The position numbers and the translations under genes are program-made. The notes beneath the pieces are model-generated. The model saw only the letters and a list, made by a program, of their open reading frames with translations, was not told where the DNA came from and did no database searches. Below, piece by piece: positions 1 to 5,605 of a DNA stretch of 5,605 bases. This DNA is from Candidatus Campbellbacteria bacterium CG10_big_fil_rev_8_21_14_0_10_35_52 (lineage in GTDB: Bacteria; Patescibacteriota; Minisyncoccia; Phycocordibacterales; UBA2163), in assembly GCA_002778715.1 (NCBI GenBank), contig PFAA01000036.1, forward strand, positions 1 to 5,605, read 5' to 3'. Position 1 is the first letter of the stretch. Every line of letters starts with the position of its first letter.

Positions 1-29
1 TTGACCGCTTGCGGTCAGTCAATTTTTTT
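1..29 (+). terminator. Rho-independent-type terminator hairpin
   Basis: TGACCGC at 2-8 is a perfect inverted repeat of GCGGTCA at 11-17, and T1 can also pair as a wobble with G18. Read as RNA the loop is CUUG closed by a G-C pair, a known stable tetraloop. A run of seven T follows at 23-29, after a five-base gap (GTCAA). The T tract lies on the plus strand, so the natural reading is the end of a rightward gene lying before the window that converges on ftsQ. The stem also lies just after the ftsQ stop codon on the minus strand, so it may protect or end that transcript too, but the bases that would form a minus-strand T tract are outside the window. The gap between stem and T tract is slightly longer than ideal. 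Confidence 0.6.
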
Positions 30-34
30 ATGTA

Positions 35-958
35 TCAATAAAACTTAAAATATACTCTGTTGCCGAAACGAAAATCCGCATAATCAAGTTCTGACATATC
101 TTTTTCGTTAAATTCTTTTGATTCAAAAACCGATTTAATGTTGTCAAAAATATATGATAGATTTTGTTTCTTCCCAAAAAATATTCTCCCGCCACTTTCA
201 AACTTTATCTCAAAATCATCTTCATTGATTGAACCGAAATACACCGATTTTAATCCAATTTCTTTCAAAGAAGACAAGAAAAAAATTATTTTATCAAAAT
301 CTTCTTCTGTCATAAATTGTCGTCCTATCGGCGCTTCATTTTCTTCTCCTAACAATGGTCCATAATATCTAAAATACGCATTCCCTGAAAATTCCGGGGC
401 TTCTGAAAATATAAATCCGCCTTCATCTAAAAAATAACATTTGTCTGCGAGTTTTTTTTCTTCGTCTTTTTCTTCTGTCTGTTGTCTTTCTATTTGTTCT
501 TCTGTCTGTTCCTTATTCAATTCTTCGGCTATAATACCGTGTATTTCAACTCCGCACCAAAGCGCGCTCGGTTTTCTTTCTTTAATTTTTATTGATATTG
601 TTTGTAAATTTTCAGCTTCAATATTTATATCTTTTATGCTTTTAAATGCGTCAAAAATAGCCGCTTCCATATTTCTCCTCGGATAAAGTAAAATACTTGA
701 TTTTGGAAAAAAGAATAAATAATTTCCTGAAATTCGCTCTTGCGCGAACATTCTTATAGATTTATCCGACACGGCGAAATTTCCGTCAATTAAAATATTC
801 GCGATTTTTATATTTTCTATCCGCAATATAAATACGGCTCCCGCTATTATAGCGATAATAGCAAGAACAATGCCGCTAATTTTAAGTAGAAATAATTTCC
901 TTTTTCTTTTAGCAAGCTTGGACGATTTTCTGTAAAATCTGCGTCTTGCAAGCGTCAT
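35..958 (-). CDS. ftsQ: FtsQ-like cell division protein (POTRA domain)
   Basis: The product is a 307-residue single-pass membrane protein resembling FtsQ/DivIB, the bitopic divisome protein that links FtsL/FtsB to septal peptidoglycan synthesis. Visible parts in order: a very basic cytoplasmic tail (about 1-22, rich in R and K); one hydrophobic membrane segment (about 23-45); a POTRA-like region (about 47-128) that opens with IKIANILIDGN and ends in a strand with IKIKERKPSALW; a charged insert (about 144-172) rich in E, Q and K; and a C-terminal region with CYFLDEGGFIF (174-184) and a final strand (about 291-307, ADFRFGNRVYFKF) like the end of the FtsQ beta domain. Length is in the family range. 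The ATG lies 15 bases after the serS stop, with no Shine-Dalgarno sequence, so it is probably expressed from the serS promoter. Stop is TGA. The architecture is clear; the FtsQ name rests on remembered family features, and a more general POTRA/DivIB-type protein remains possible. Confidence 0.82.
   Translation of the reverse strand: MTLARRRFYRKSSKLAKRKRKLFLLKISGIVLAIIAIIAGAVFILRIENIKIANILIDGNFAVSDKSIRMFAQERISGNYLFFFPKSSILLYPRRNMEAAIFDAFKSIKDINIEAENLQTISIKIKERKPSALWCGVEIHGIIAEELNKEQTEEQIERQQTEEKDEEKKLADKCYFLDEGGFIFSEAPEFSGNAYFRYYGPLLGEENEAPIGRQFMTEEDFDKIIFFLSSLKEIGLKSVYFGSINEDDFEIKFESGGRIFFGKKQNLSYIFDNIKSVFESKEFNEKDMSELDYADFRFGNRVYFKFY
470..510. repeat. 14-bp direct repeat inside ftsQ, 27-bp period
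   Basis: The 14-mer TTCTTCTGTCTGTT occurs at 470-483 and again at 497-510. The spacing is exactly 27 bases, so copies stay in frame and encode two 9-residue units sharing a QTEE core (EQTEEQIER and QQTEEKDEE, about residues 150-167 of the FtsQ-like protein). The flanks between copies have diverged. This looks like an old tandem duplication by replication slippage that lengthened an acidic linker. Confidence 0.75.
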
Positions 959-973
959 TTGATTATTTAATTA

Positions 974-2236
974 TTATTTTTTAATAATATCTTTGCCGAT
1001 ATATTTTTTAAGCGCTTCAGGAATATTTATTGAGCCGTCTTTATTCTGATTATTCTCCACAAGAGCGATAAGAGCGCGCGGAGTCGGCACTGCGGTGCAA
1101 TTTAGAGAATATACATATAATTTTTTGCCATTGTCGTCATATCTCGTGTTAAATCTGCGTGTTTGAAAATCATGATAGTATGAAGCGCTTCCTATCTCTC
1201 TATATTTTTTCTCAGACGGAATCCATAAGTCGGTATCATACGACTTTACCTGACTTGCTTTTAAGTCCCCCGCGCAAATAGCCAATCTTCTGTAAGGCAG
1301 TCCGAGCGACTCCATAAATTCTTCAATATTTTTAGTTATTTCTTCGTGAAATTCAACGGATTTCTCATGACTTGCTTCGCATAATATCAATTGTTCAAAT
1401 TTAAAAAATTCATTAACGCGAAACAGTCCTTTTGTGTCTTTTCCATAACTTCCCGCTTCTCTTCTAAAACATGGAGAAAAAGCAAGATAGCGTTTTGGCA
1501 AATCTTCTTTCTTGAATATCTCATCGGAATGATAAGCCATCATCGGCACTTCCGCTGTGCCTGATAAATAATCTTCATCCTGCGTCTTAAATAAATCTTC
1601 CGCGTCATTTGGAAGATGCCCCGTGCCGTAGAAAAAATCTTTTTTTACAATAGACGGAGCAATAAACGGCTCAAAGTTTTTTTTCAAAAAAAATTCTTGA
1701 GCGTAATTCCATACCGCCCATGAAAGAAGAGCTCCATCGTTTTTAAGAAAATATCCGCGAAAACCATGTATCTTGCTTCCTCGTTCAAAATCAACCATAT
1801 CAAGATTTTGCATCAATTCTATGTGATTTTTCGGTTCAAAATCAAACTCTCTTATTTCTCCCCATCTTTTAATTTCTTTATTGTCAGCGTCAGTTTCCCC
1901 TTCAGGCACCGACATATCTGGAATATTCGGCACGCGCACCATTAAATACTGCCACTCTTTTATAATCTCTTTCAGTTCCGCTTCACTGATGGCGACGACT
2001 TCTTTAAGCATCTTTGTTTTAGTTATAAGGTGCTTTCGTTCTGATTCATCCGTAATCCGCGCGATTTGGTCAGAAGCGATATTTTGCTCGGCTTTATCTT
2101 TTTCAAATTGAGTTATCATTTTTCTTCTTTTGTCGTCAATTTCAATAAGATGGTCAATGTCAATTTTGATATGTTTTTTCTCCGCGGCGGCTTTTACTAT
2201 ATCTTTATTTTCTTTTATAAATTTTATATCTAACAT
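974..2236 (-). CDS. serS: Seryl-tRNA synthetase (SerRS, class II)
   Basis: This cytoplasmic enzyme activates serine with ATP and charges tRNA-Ser (and tRNA-Sec where present). At 420 residues it has normal bacterial SerRS length. Residues about 1-105 form the N-terminal tRNA-binding arm, starting MLDIKFIKEN and continuing as two long charged helices (about 28-98) that would make the antiparallel coiled coil. The linker VPNIPDMSVPEG (102-113) is typical. The catalytic core shows TAEVPM (227-232), motif 2 from FRREAGSYGKDTKG (257-270) to the FEQ at 280-282, with E281 at the place of the serine-binding Glu, DFQTRR (356-361), and motif 3 with N379, T381 and R387 followed by ALIALVENNQ. Departures from the usual bacterial pattern are VNEF for VHQF at 274-277, GSASYY where SSCSN is common, and NCTAVPTPR in motif 3. 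The ATG is the only good start, 7 bases after a predicted -10 box, and lacks a Shine-Dalgarno sequence. Stop is TAA. Confidence 0.97.
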   Translation of the reverse strand: MLDIKFIKENKDIVKAAAEKKHIKIDIDHLIEIDDKRRKMITQFEKDKAEQNIASDQIARITDESERKHLITKTKMLKEVVAISEAELKEIIKEWQYLMVRVPNIPDMSVPEGETDADNKEIKRWGEIREFDFEPKNHIELMQNLDMVDFERGSKIHGFRGYFLKNDGALLSWAVWNYAQEFFLKKNFEPFIAPSIVKKDFFYGTGHLPNDAEDLFKTQDEDYLSGTAEVPMMAYHSDEIFKKEDLPKRYLAFSPCFRREAGSYGKDTKGLFRVNEFFKFEQLILCEASHEKSVEFHEEITKNIEEFMESLGLPYRRLAICAGDLKASQVKSYDTDLWIPSEKKYREIGSASYYHDFQTRRFNTRYDDNGKKLYVYSLNCTAVPTPRALIALVENNQNKDGSINIPEALKKYIGKDIIKK

Positions 2237-2242
2237 TCTTAT

Positions 2243-2270
2243 ATAATATCAAAAGTGTTAAAATAAACAA
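2243..2270 (-). promoter_or_regulatory. Predicted serS promoter (extended -10)
   Basis: On the minus strand TGATATTAT covers 2251 down to 2243: an extended -10 TG, one base, then TATTAT (5 of 6 to TATAAT). A weak -35 candidate, TTGTTT, lies at 2270-2265 with a 16-base spacer. A start seven bases beyond the -10 falls at about 2236, the A of the serS ATG, implying a leaderless or nearly leaderless mRNA. The call is from sequence pattern only; in such AT-rich DNA chance -10 matches are common. Confidence 0.45.
2256..2264 (+). promoter_or_regulatory. Predicted dprA promoter (extended -10)
   Basis: TGTTAAAAT at 2256-2264 fits an extended -10 (TG, one base, then TAAAAT, 5 of 6 to consensus). A start seven bases beyond it falls at about 2271, the A of the dprA ATG, again implying a leaderless mRNA. 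No convincing -35 is seen (TCTTAT at 2236-2241 is at the right distance), as is usual for extended -10 promoters. An alternative is the perfect TATAAT at 2242-2247, which would give a leader of about 17 bases and would overlap the opposing serS -10. Confidence 0.42.
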
Positions 2271-3137
2271 ATGAATAATGAAATCAAAAAACTTGCTCCT
2301 AAACAATTTCCAAAACTTTTAAGAGAAATCAGCGACCCGCCAAAACAGCTTTTTCTTAAAGGCGTTCTGCCTTCCGATGATATGAAATTTCTCTGCGTAG
2401 TCGGTTCGCGAAAATATTCTCCATACGGAAAAGAAGTGTGCGAGAAATTAATCTCGGGATTAAAAGGATATAAAATTGTAATAGTTTCCGGACTCGCGCT
2501 TGGGATTGATGCCATAGCGCATACGGCGGCTCTTGACGCAGGACTTAAAACAATTGCTATCCCCGGCTCCGGACTTGGCGACAAAGCGCTATATCCAAAC
2601 ACGAATAAAAATCTCGCAAAAAGAATATTAGAGAATGGCGGCGCTCTTATATCTGAATTTGACGAGAATTTCAAAGCGACAATTTATAGTTTCCCGCAAA
2701 GAAACAGAATTATGGCTGGAATATCGCATGCCGTTCTTATAATAGAGGCGGAGGAAAAATCGGGCACTCTTATCACCTCGCGGCTCGCGACTGAATATAA
2801 CAGAGATGTGCTTACGGTGCCGTCTTCAATTTTTTCCGCGACTTCTTATGGTCCCCATATGCTACTGCGGCTTGGCGCGACACCTATAACAAAAAGCAAT
2901 GACATATTGGAAGCGCTTGGTTTTAATTTCAAAGACGATAATTCCAGACAAAATATATTATTTGAAAATCTATCGGAAAAAGAAAAGAAAATCGTGGAAA
3001 TCTTAAAAATACCTATGTCGCGCGACGAGCTTATAGCGCGACTTTCCTTGCCTATTCAAGAGATAAATGTCATACTCTCCGCGATGGAAATAAAAGGCAT
3101 TATAAAAGAACGAATGGGTGAAATACGAATATCTTAA
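2271..3137 (+). CDS. dprA: DNA-processing protein DprA (RecA loader)
   Basis: DprA binds incoming single-stranded DNA in the cytoplasm during natural transformation, protects it and helps load RecA. The 288-residue product has the Rossmann-like DprA core (about 10-215): VVGSR (43-47), SGLALGID (73-80) followed by AH at 83-84, IPGSGL (97-102), LYP (107-109), FPQRNR (141-146) and SGTLIT (164-169), all family signatures around the nucleic-acid pocket. After a short linker, residues about 234-288 form a C-terminal winged-helix (DML1-like) domain starting LSEKEKKIVEIL. The N-terminal SAM-like domain of longer DprA proteins is nearly absent, so this is a short form. The first ATG sits 34 bases from the divergent serS start and has no Shine-Dalgarno sequence. 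The Nudix gene follows after 10 bases, so co-transcription is likely. Whether this cell is actually competent cannot be told from this window, because no uptake genes are present. Confidence 0.95.
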   Translation: MNNEIKKLAPKQFPKLLREISDPPKQLFLKGVLPSDDMKFLCVVGSRKYSPYGKEVCEKLISGLKGYKIVIVSGLALGIDAIAHTAALDAGLKTIAIPGSGLGDKALYPNTNKNLAKRILENGGALISEFDENFKATIYSFPQRNRIMAGISHAVLIIEAEEKSGTLITSRLATEYNRDVLTVPSSIFSATSYGPHMLLRLGATPITKSNDILEALGFNFKDDNSRQNILFENLSEKEKKIVEILKIPMSRDELIARLSLPIQEINVILSAMEIKGIIKERMGEIRIS

Positions 3138-3147
3138 ATTTAATGAT

Positions 3148-3666
3148 ATGAAAAAAATTAGAAAAACAATTGGGCTTATTGTAATGTTTAAAAATAAAGA
3201 AAAACGCTTTATAGCCGCGCTCCAAACGCGCGGCAACTTCAATACTGAAAAAAACAAACAAGAAACATACAAAAGCGCGAGCCAGCTTACAGTCCACGGC
3301 GGTATAAATGAAAAAGAAAGTGAAATAAACGCGCTTCTGCGCGAAACAAAAGAAGAACTTGGCAAAAAATTCGCAAAAATTATTGAATTAAATAAAAACA
3401 AAATCATTAAATTAAACAGGGTAAAAAATGACAAAATATCTGCCGTCAATTTTGGACTTATGCTTGCAGAAATTGATTTGGATAAAATAAAAATAAATAA
3501 ACAAACAGACGGGAGTTTAAGATTGATTTCAAAAAATGAAATATCTAACATTCGCGAATTAAAACCATCTGATAAAACAAACGGTATCGCCAATAAAAAT
3601 GAAATAGCTATGTTTTTTGATGATATTGAAACTGTGAAATTGGCGTTTAAAAAATTGACTAAATAA
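3148..3666 (+). CDS. Nudix hydrolase, substrate unknown
   Basis: From ATG 3148 the product has 172 residues. It carries a complete Nudix box at 51-72: G51, five residues, E57, seven residues, R65-E66, then E69-E70 and G72, the pattern that binds divalent metal and catalyses hydrolysis of a nucleoside diphosphate linked to another group. The residues expected to be aliphatic are T67 and K73, a slightly loose match. An N-terminal strand (KTIGLIVMF, 6-14) and the usual GG before the box support a real fold. A GTG at 3118 in the same frame would add 10 residues and overlap dprA by 20 bases. I prefer 3148 because the Nudix fold starts there and its start context, TAATGATATGAAA, is identical to that of topA. 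There is no Shine-Dalgarno sequence. It lies 10 bases after dprA and 27 before topA, so a shared transcript is likely. Nothing in the sequence fixes the substrate; a housecleaning or RNA-cap-type role would be guesswork. Confidence 0.85.
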   Translation: MKKIRKTIGLIVMFKNKEKRFIAALQTRGNFNTEKNKQETYKSASQLTVHGGINEKESEINALLRETKEELGKKFAKIIELNKNKIIKLNRVKNDKISAVNFGLMLAEIDLDKIKINKQTDGSLRLISKNEISNIRELKPSDKTNGIANKNEIAMFFDDIETVKLAFKKLTK

Positions 3667-3684
3667 ATTTCATAGTGTAATAAT
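3655..3684 (+). promoter_or_regulatory. Predicted topA promoter at the end of the Nudix gene
   Basis: TTGACT at 3655-3660 (5 of 6 to the -35 consensus) overlaps the last codons of the Nudix gene. After 18 bases comes AATAAT at 3679-3684 (5 of 6 to TATAAT), preceded by TG at 3676-3677 as in an extended -10. Transcription would start near 3691, only about three bases before the topA ATG. This would let topA be expressed apart from dprA and the Nudix gene. Pattern-based only. Confidence 0.45.
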
Positions 3685-3693
3685 TGTAATGAT

Positions 3694-5605
3694 ATGAAAC
3701 TTTTAATCGTTGAATCGCCGGCAAAAGCGAAAACAATCGCAAAATATTTAAATGATATTCCGAACCAAACAGAAAATTTTGTAGTAACTTCAAGTATCGG
3801 GCATATTCGCGACCTGCCAAAAAATAATAAAAAGGCTATTGATATTGAAGGAGGTTTTATTCCTTATTATGAAATCAGCAAAGGCAAAGAAAAAGTTATA
3901 AATGATATAAAATCCAAAGCCAAAAAAGCAAGCGAGGTGCTTCTCGCGACAGACCCTGACCGCGAAGGCGAAGCAATCGCTTGGCACTTAAAAGAAGTTA
4001 TAAATCTGAAAAACCCGAAAAGGATTGTGTTTAATGAAATCACGAAAGACGCAGTGCAAGAAGCAATCAAACATCCCAGAAAAATTGACGATAAACTCCG
4101 CGAAGCTCAAGAGGCGCGGCGCGTGCTTGACCGTCTTGTCGGATACGACCTTTCAGGACTTATTTGGAAAAAGGTGCGTTATGGACTCTCCGCGGGCAGA
4201 GTGCAATCCCCCGCTCTTCGCATAATAATGGAGCGCGAACGAGAAATCAGAAATTTCAAACCAGAAAACTTTTGGATGATAATTGCCGATGTTAAAAATA
4301 AAAATGACTTGCAATTTACTCTCACCTGCTCCAAAGAACCGAGAGAAGAAAAAGAAACGCAAAGAATTATAAATATTGGAAAGTCAAGAAAATGGAGTGT
4401 GATAAACATAAAAGAAAATGAAATGAAACGAGCGCCGAGAGCTCCTTTTATAACTTCTACGCTTCAGCAAACCGCGAGCGCGCGACTTGGTTTTGCTCCA
4501 TATAAAACTATGAGTGTGGCGCAAAAACTCTATGAAGCCGGACATATTACTTATATGCGCACAGACAGCGTTATTATGAGCAAACAAGCGCTCGGGCAAA
4601 TAGCAAAAGTCATAAATGATAAATACGGAAAAGAATATTATCAGCCGCGCGTATTTGCCAAAAAAAGCAAGTTAGCCCAAGAAGCGCATGAAGCGATACG
4701 GCCTTCCAATATATTGAAAGAATACGCTGGCGCGAATGAGGAGCAGGAAAAACTTTATCATCTGATTTGGCAGAGAGCTGTCGGGTCGCGAATGGCGGAC
4801 GCGAAACTCTTAAAAATGAAAATGACGGCAAATGTGGACGGAGAAGAAAAAATACCGGATTTCACGGTAAACGGCTCAAGAACGCTTTTTGATGGATGGT
4901 TAAAAGCAGACCCTATAGCGCGTGGCGAGGATGTGGAGCTTCCAGAGGCAAGTATTGGCGAAACATTAAAACTCGCGGAAATACGCTCGGAAGCAAAACA
5001 AACACAGCCGCCTTTTAGATATACAGAGGCAGGGCTTATCAAAGAACTTGAAAAAAGAGGGATAGGCAGACCTTCTACTTATGCGTCTATTGTGCGCACG
5101 CTTGCTGTTCGCAATTATGTAGAAAAAAAAGGTAAAACACTTTTTCCTACCGATACCGGCGATGTGGTAAGCTCATTTCTTGAAGATAATTTTGAAAAAT
5201 ACATAAGCGATTCTTTCACCGCGGAAATGGAAAATGAGCTTGATGAAATAGCAAATGGCAAGAGAGAGTATGTCAAAACACTTTCCGATTTCTATAAACC
5301 CTTTACAAAAAATGTGAATTCAAAAAAAGATATTGAGAAAATCACAAATTTAGGCAATGCGCCTGAAGAATATAAATGTCCGAAATGTGGCGCGCGTATG
5401 ATTATAAAACTTGGAAAGTCGGGAAAGTTTTTAAGCTGTTCATTATTTCCGAACTGTAATGGCGGAAGAATGATTGACGGAAAAGAACTTGAGGGACCAA
5501 AAGAAACTGGAGAAAATTGTCCAAAATGCAAAAATGGAAAGCTCGTGGAACGCGACGGCAAATTTGGCAGATTTATTTCCTGCAATAATTATCCTAAATG
5601 TAAAT
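3694..5605 (+). CDS. topA: DNA topoisomerase I (type IA), 3' end cut by window
   Basis: TopA relaxes negative supercoils by cutting one strand through a 5'-phosphotyrosine link, counterbalancing gyrase. The frame is open from ATG 3694 to the edge, 637 codons with no stop. The Toprim domain opens with LLIVESPAKAKTIAKYL (E7 is the conserved acid) and holds the metal site D87-P-D89-R-E91 in ATDPDREGEAIAWHL. SSIGHIRDLP and SAGRVQSPALR (166-176) are family signatures. The catalytic tyrosine is Y287 in ITYMRTDS, with R289 beside it, and EAHEAIRP follows. GIGRPSTYASIV marks the return to the core domain. The C-terminal tail has a four-cysteine zinc ribbon (C562, C565, C582, C588) and a second one (C609, C612, C630, C636), after which the window ends, so more tail is expected. 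No catalytic residue is missing. The ATG aligns with the family N-terminus and has no Shine-Dalgarno sequence. It follows the Nudix gene by 27 bases and probably has its own promoter. Confidence 0.97.
   Translation, partial: MKLLIVESPAKAKTIAKYLNDIPNQTENFVVTSSIGHIRDLPKNNKKAIDIEGGFIPYYEISKGKEKVINDIKSKAKKASEVLLATDPDREGEAIAWHLKEVINLKNPKRIVFNEITKDAVQEAIKHPRKIDDKLREAQEARRVLDRLVGYDLSGLIWKKVRYGLSAGRVQSPALRIIMEREREIRNFKPENFWMIIADVKNKNDLQFTLTCSKEPREEKETQRIINIGKSRKWSVINIKENEMKRAPRAPFITSTLQQTASARLGFAPYKTMSVAQKLYEAGHITYMRTDSVIMSKQALGQIAKVINDKYGKEYYQPRVFAKKSKLAQEAHEAIRPSNILKEYAGANEEQEKLYHLIWQRAVGSRMADAKLLKMKMTANVDGEEKIPDFTVNGSRTLFDGWLKADPIARGEDVELPEASIGETLKLAEIRSEAKQTQPPFRYTEAGLIKELEKRGIGRPSTYASIVRTLAVRNYVEKKGKTLFPTDTGDVVSSFLEDNFEKYISDSFTAEMENELDEIANGKREYVKTLSDFYKPFTKNVNSKKDIEKITNLGNAPEEYKCPKCGARMIIKLGKSGKFLSCSLFPNCNGGRMIDGKELEGPKETGENCPKCKNGKLVERDGKFGRFISCNNYPKCK

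Noticed and set aside
2239..2246. TTATATAA palindrome as a possible operator
   Set aside because: An eight-base AT palindrome is expected by chance here and is already explained by the overlapping -10 boxes.
2258..2674. 138-codon open frame on the minus strand opposite dprA
   Set aside because: It lies fully opposite the conserved DprA core, ends inside the divergent promoter region and has no recognisable motif.
3118..3147. GTG at 3118 as the start of the Nudix protein
   Set aside because: It would overlap dprA by 20 bases and add only ten residues outside the fold; the ATG at 3148 has the same start context as topA. It is not fully excluded.
3003..3593. 196-codon open frame on the minus strand across the dprA end and the Nudix gene
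   Set aside because: It is antisense to two genes with clear family motifs, is F/S/L-rich as expected from the complement of K/E-rich coding sequence, and shows no domain.
2271..3666. dprA plus Nudix as a defence or mobile-element module
   Set aside because: The DprA is a standard short housekeeping form next to topA, and there are no nuclease, toxin, integrase or repeat features around it.
4153..5585. Several open frames of 66-97 codons on the minus strand opposite topA
   Set aside because: All are shadows of the continuous topA frame, with low-complexity S/F-rich translations and no start signals.

Overview
The window holds five protein-coding genes in two divergent groups and reads as an ordinary, compact, AT-rich bacterial housekeeping region. 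Leftward (minus strand): serS (seryl-tRNA synthetase), then a FtsQ-like division protein. Rightward (plus strand): dprA (single-stranded-DNA-binding RecA loader), a small Nudix hydrolase, and topA (DNA topoisomerase I), which runs off the right edge. I see no RNA gene, mobile element, CRISPR array, prophage or defence locus, and no stretch over 300 bases without a gene.

Layout: 1-29 is a hairpin followed by a T tract, the likely terminator of a rightward gene outside the window that converges on ftsQ. ftsQ (35-958) follows serS (974-2236) after 15 bases, so the two are probably co-transcribed. The 34-bp gap 2237-2270 between the divergent serS and dprA start codons carries two oppositely directed extended -10 boxes, each placed so that transcription would start about at the start codon. 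dprA (2271-3137), the Nudix gene (preferred start 3148, end 3666) and topA (from 3694) are tightly packed. A TTGACT/AATAAT promoter at the Nudix/topA junction could give topA its own transcript.

Organism: spacers of 10-34 bp, AT-rich coding sequence, no recognisable Shine-Dalgarno sequence before any of the five genes, a diverged FtsQ with only the POTRA region easily recognised, and a SerRS with an unusual motif 3 would all fit a streamlined lineage such as the Candidate Phyla Radiation (Patescibacteria, Parcubacteria-like). This is inference; there is no marker here that fixes taxonomy. Reading frames work with the standard bacterial code.

Functionally the genes cover translation (SerS), septum assembly (FtsQ), handling of incoming single-stranded DNA (DprA), nucleotide-type diphosphate hydrolysis (Nudix) and relaxation of negative supercoils (TopA). 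dprA-topA proximity is widespread in bacteria; the interposed Nudix gene is the less expected element. I did not find a new multi-gene system. The points most worth a second look are the signs of leaderless expression, the repeat-bearing acidic insert in FtsQ, the SerRS motif changes and the Nudix gene between dprA and topA.
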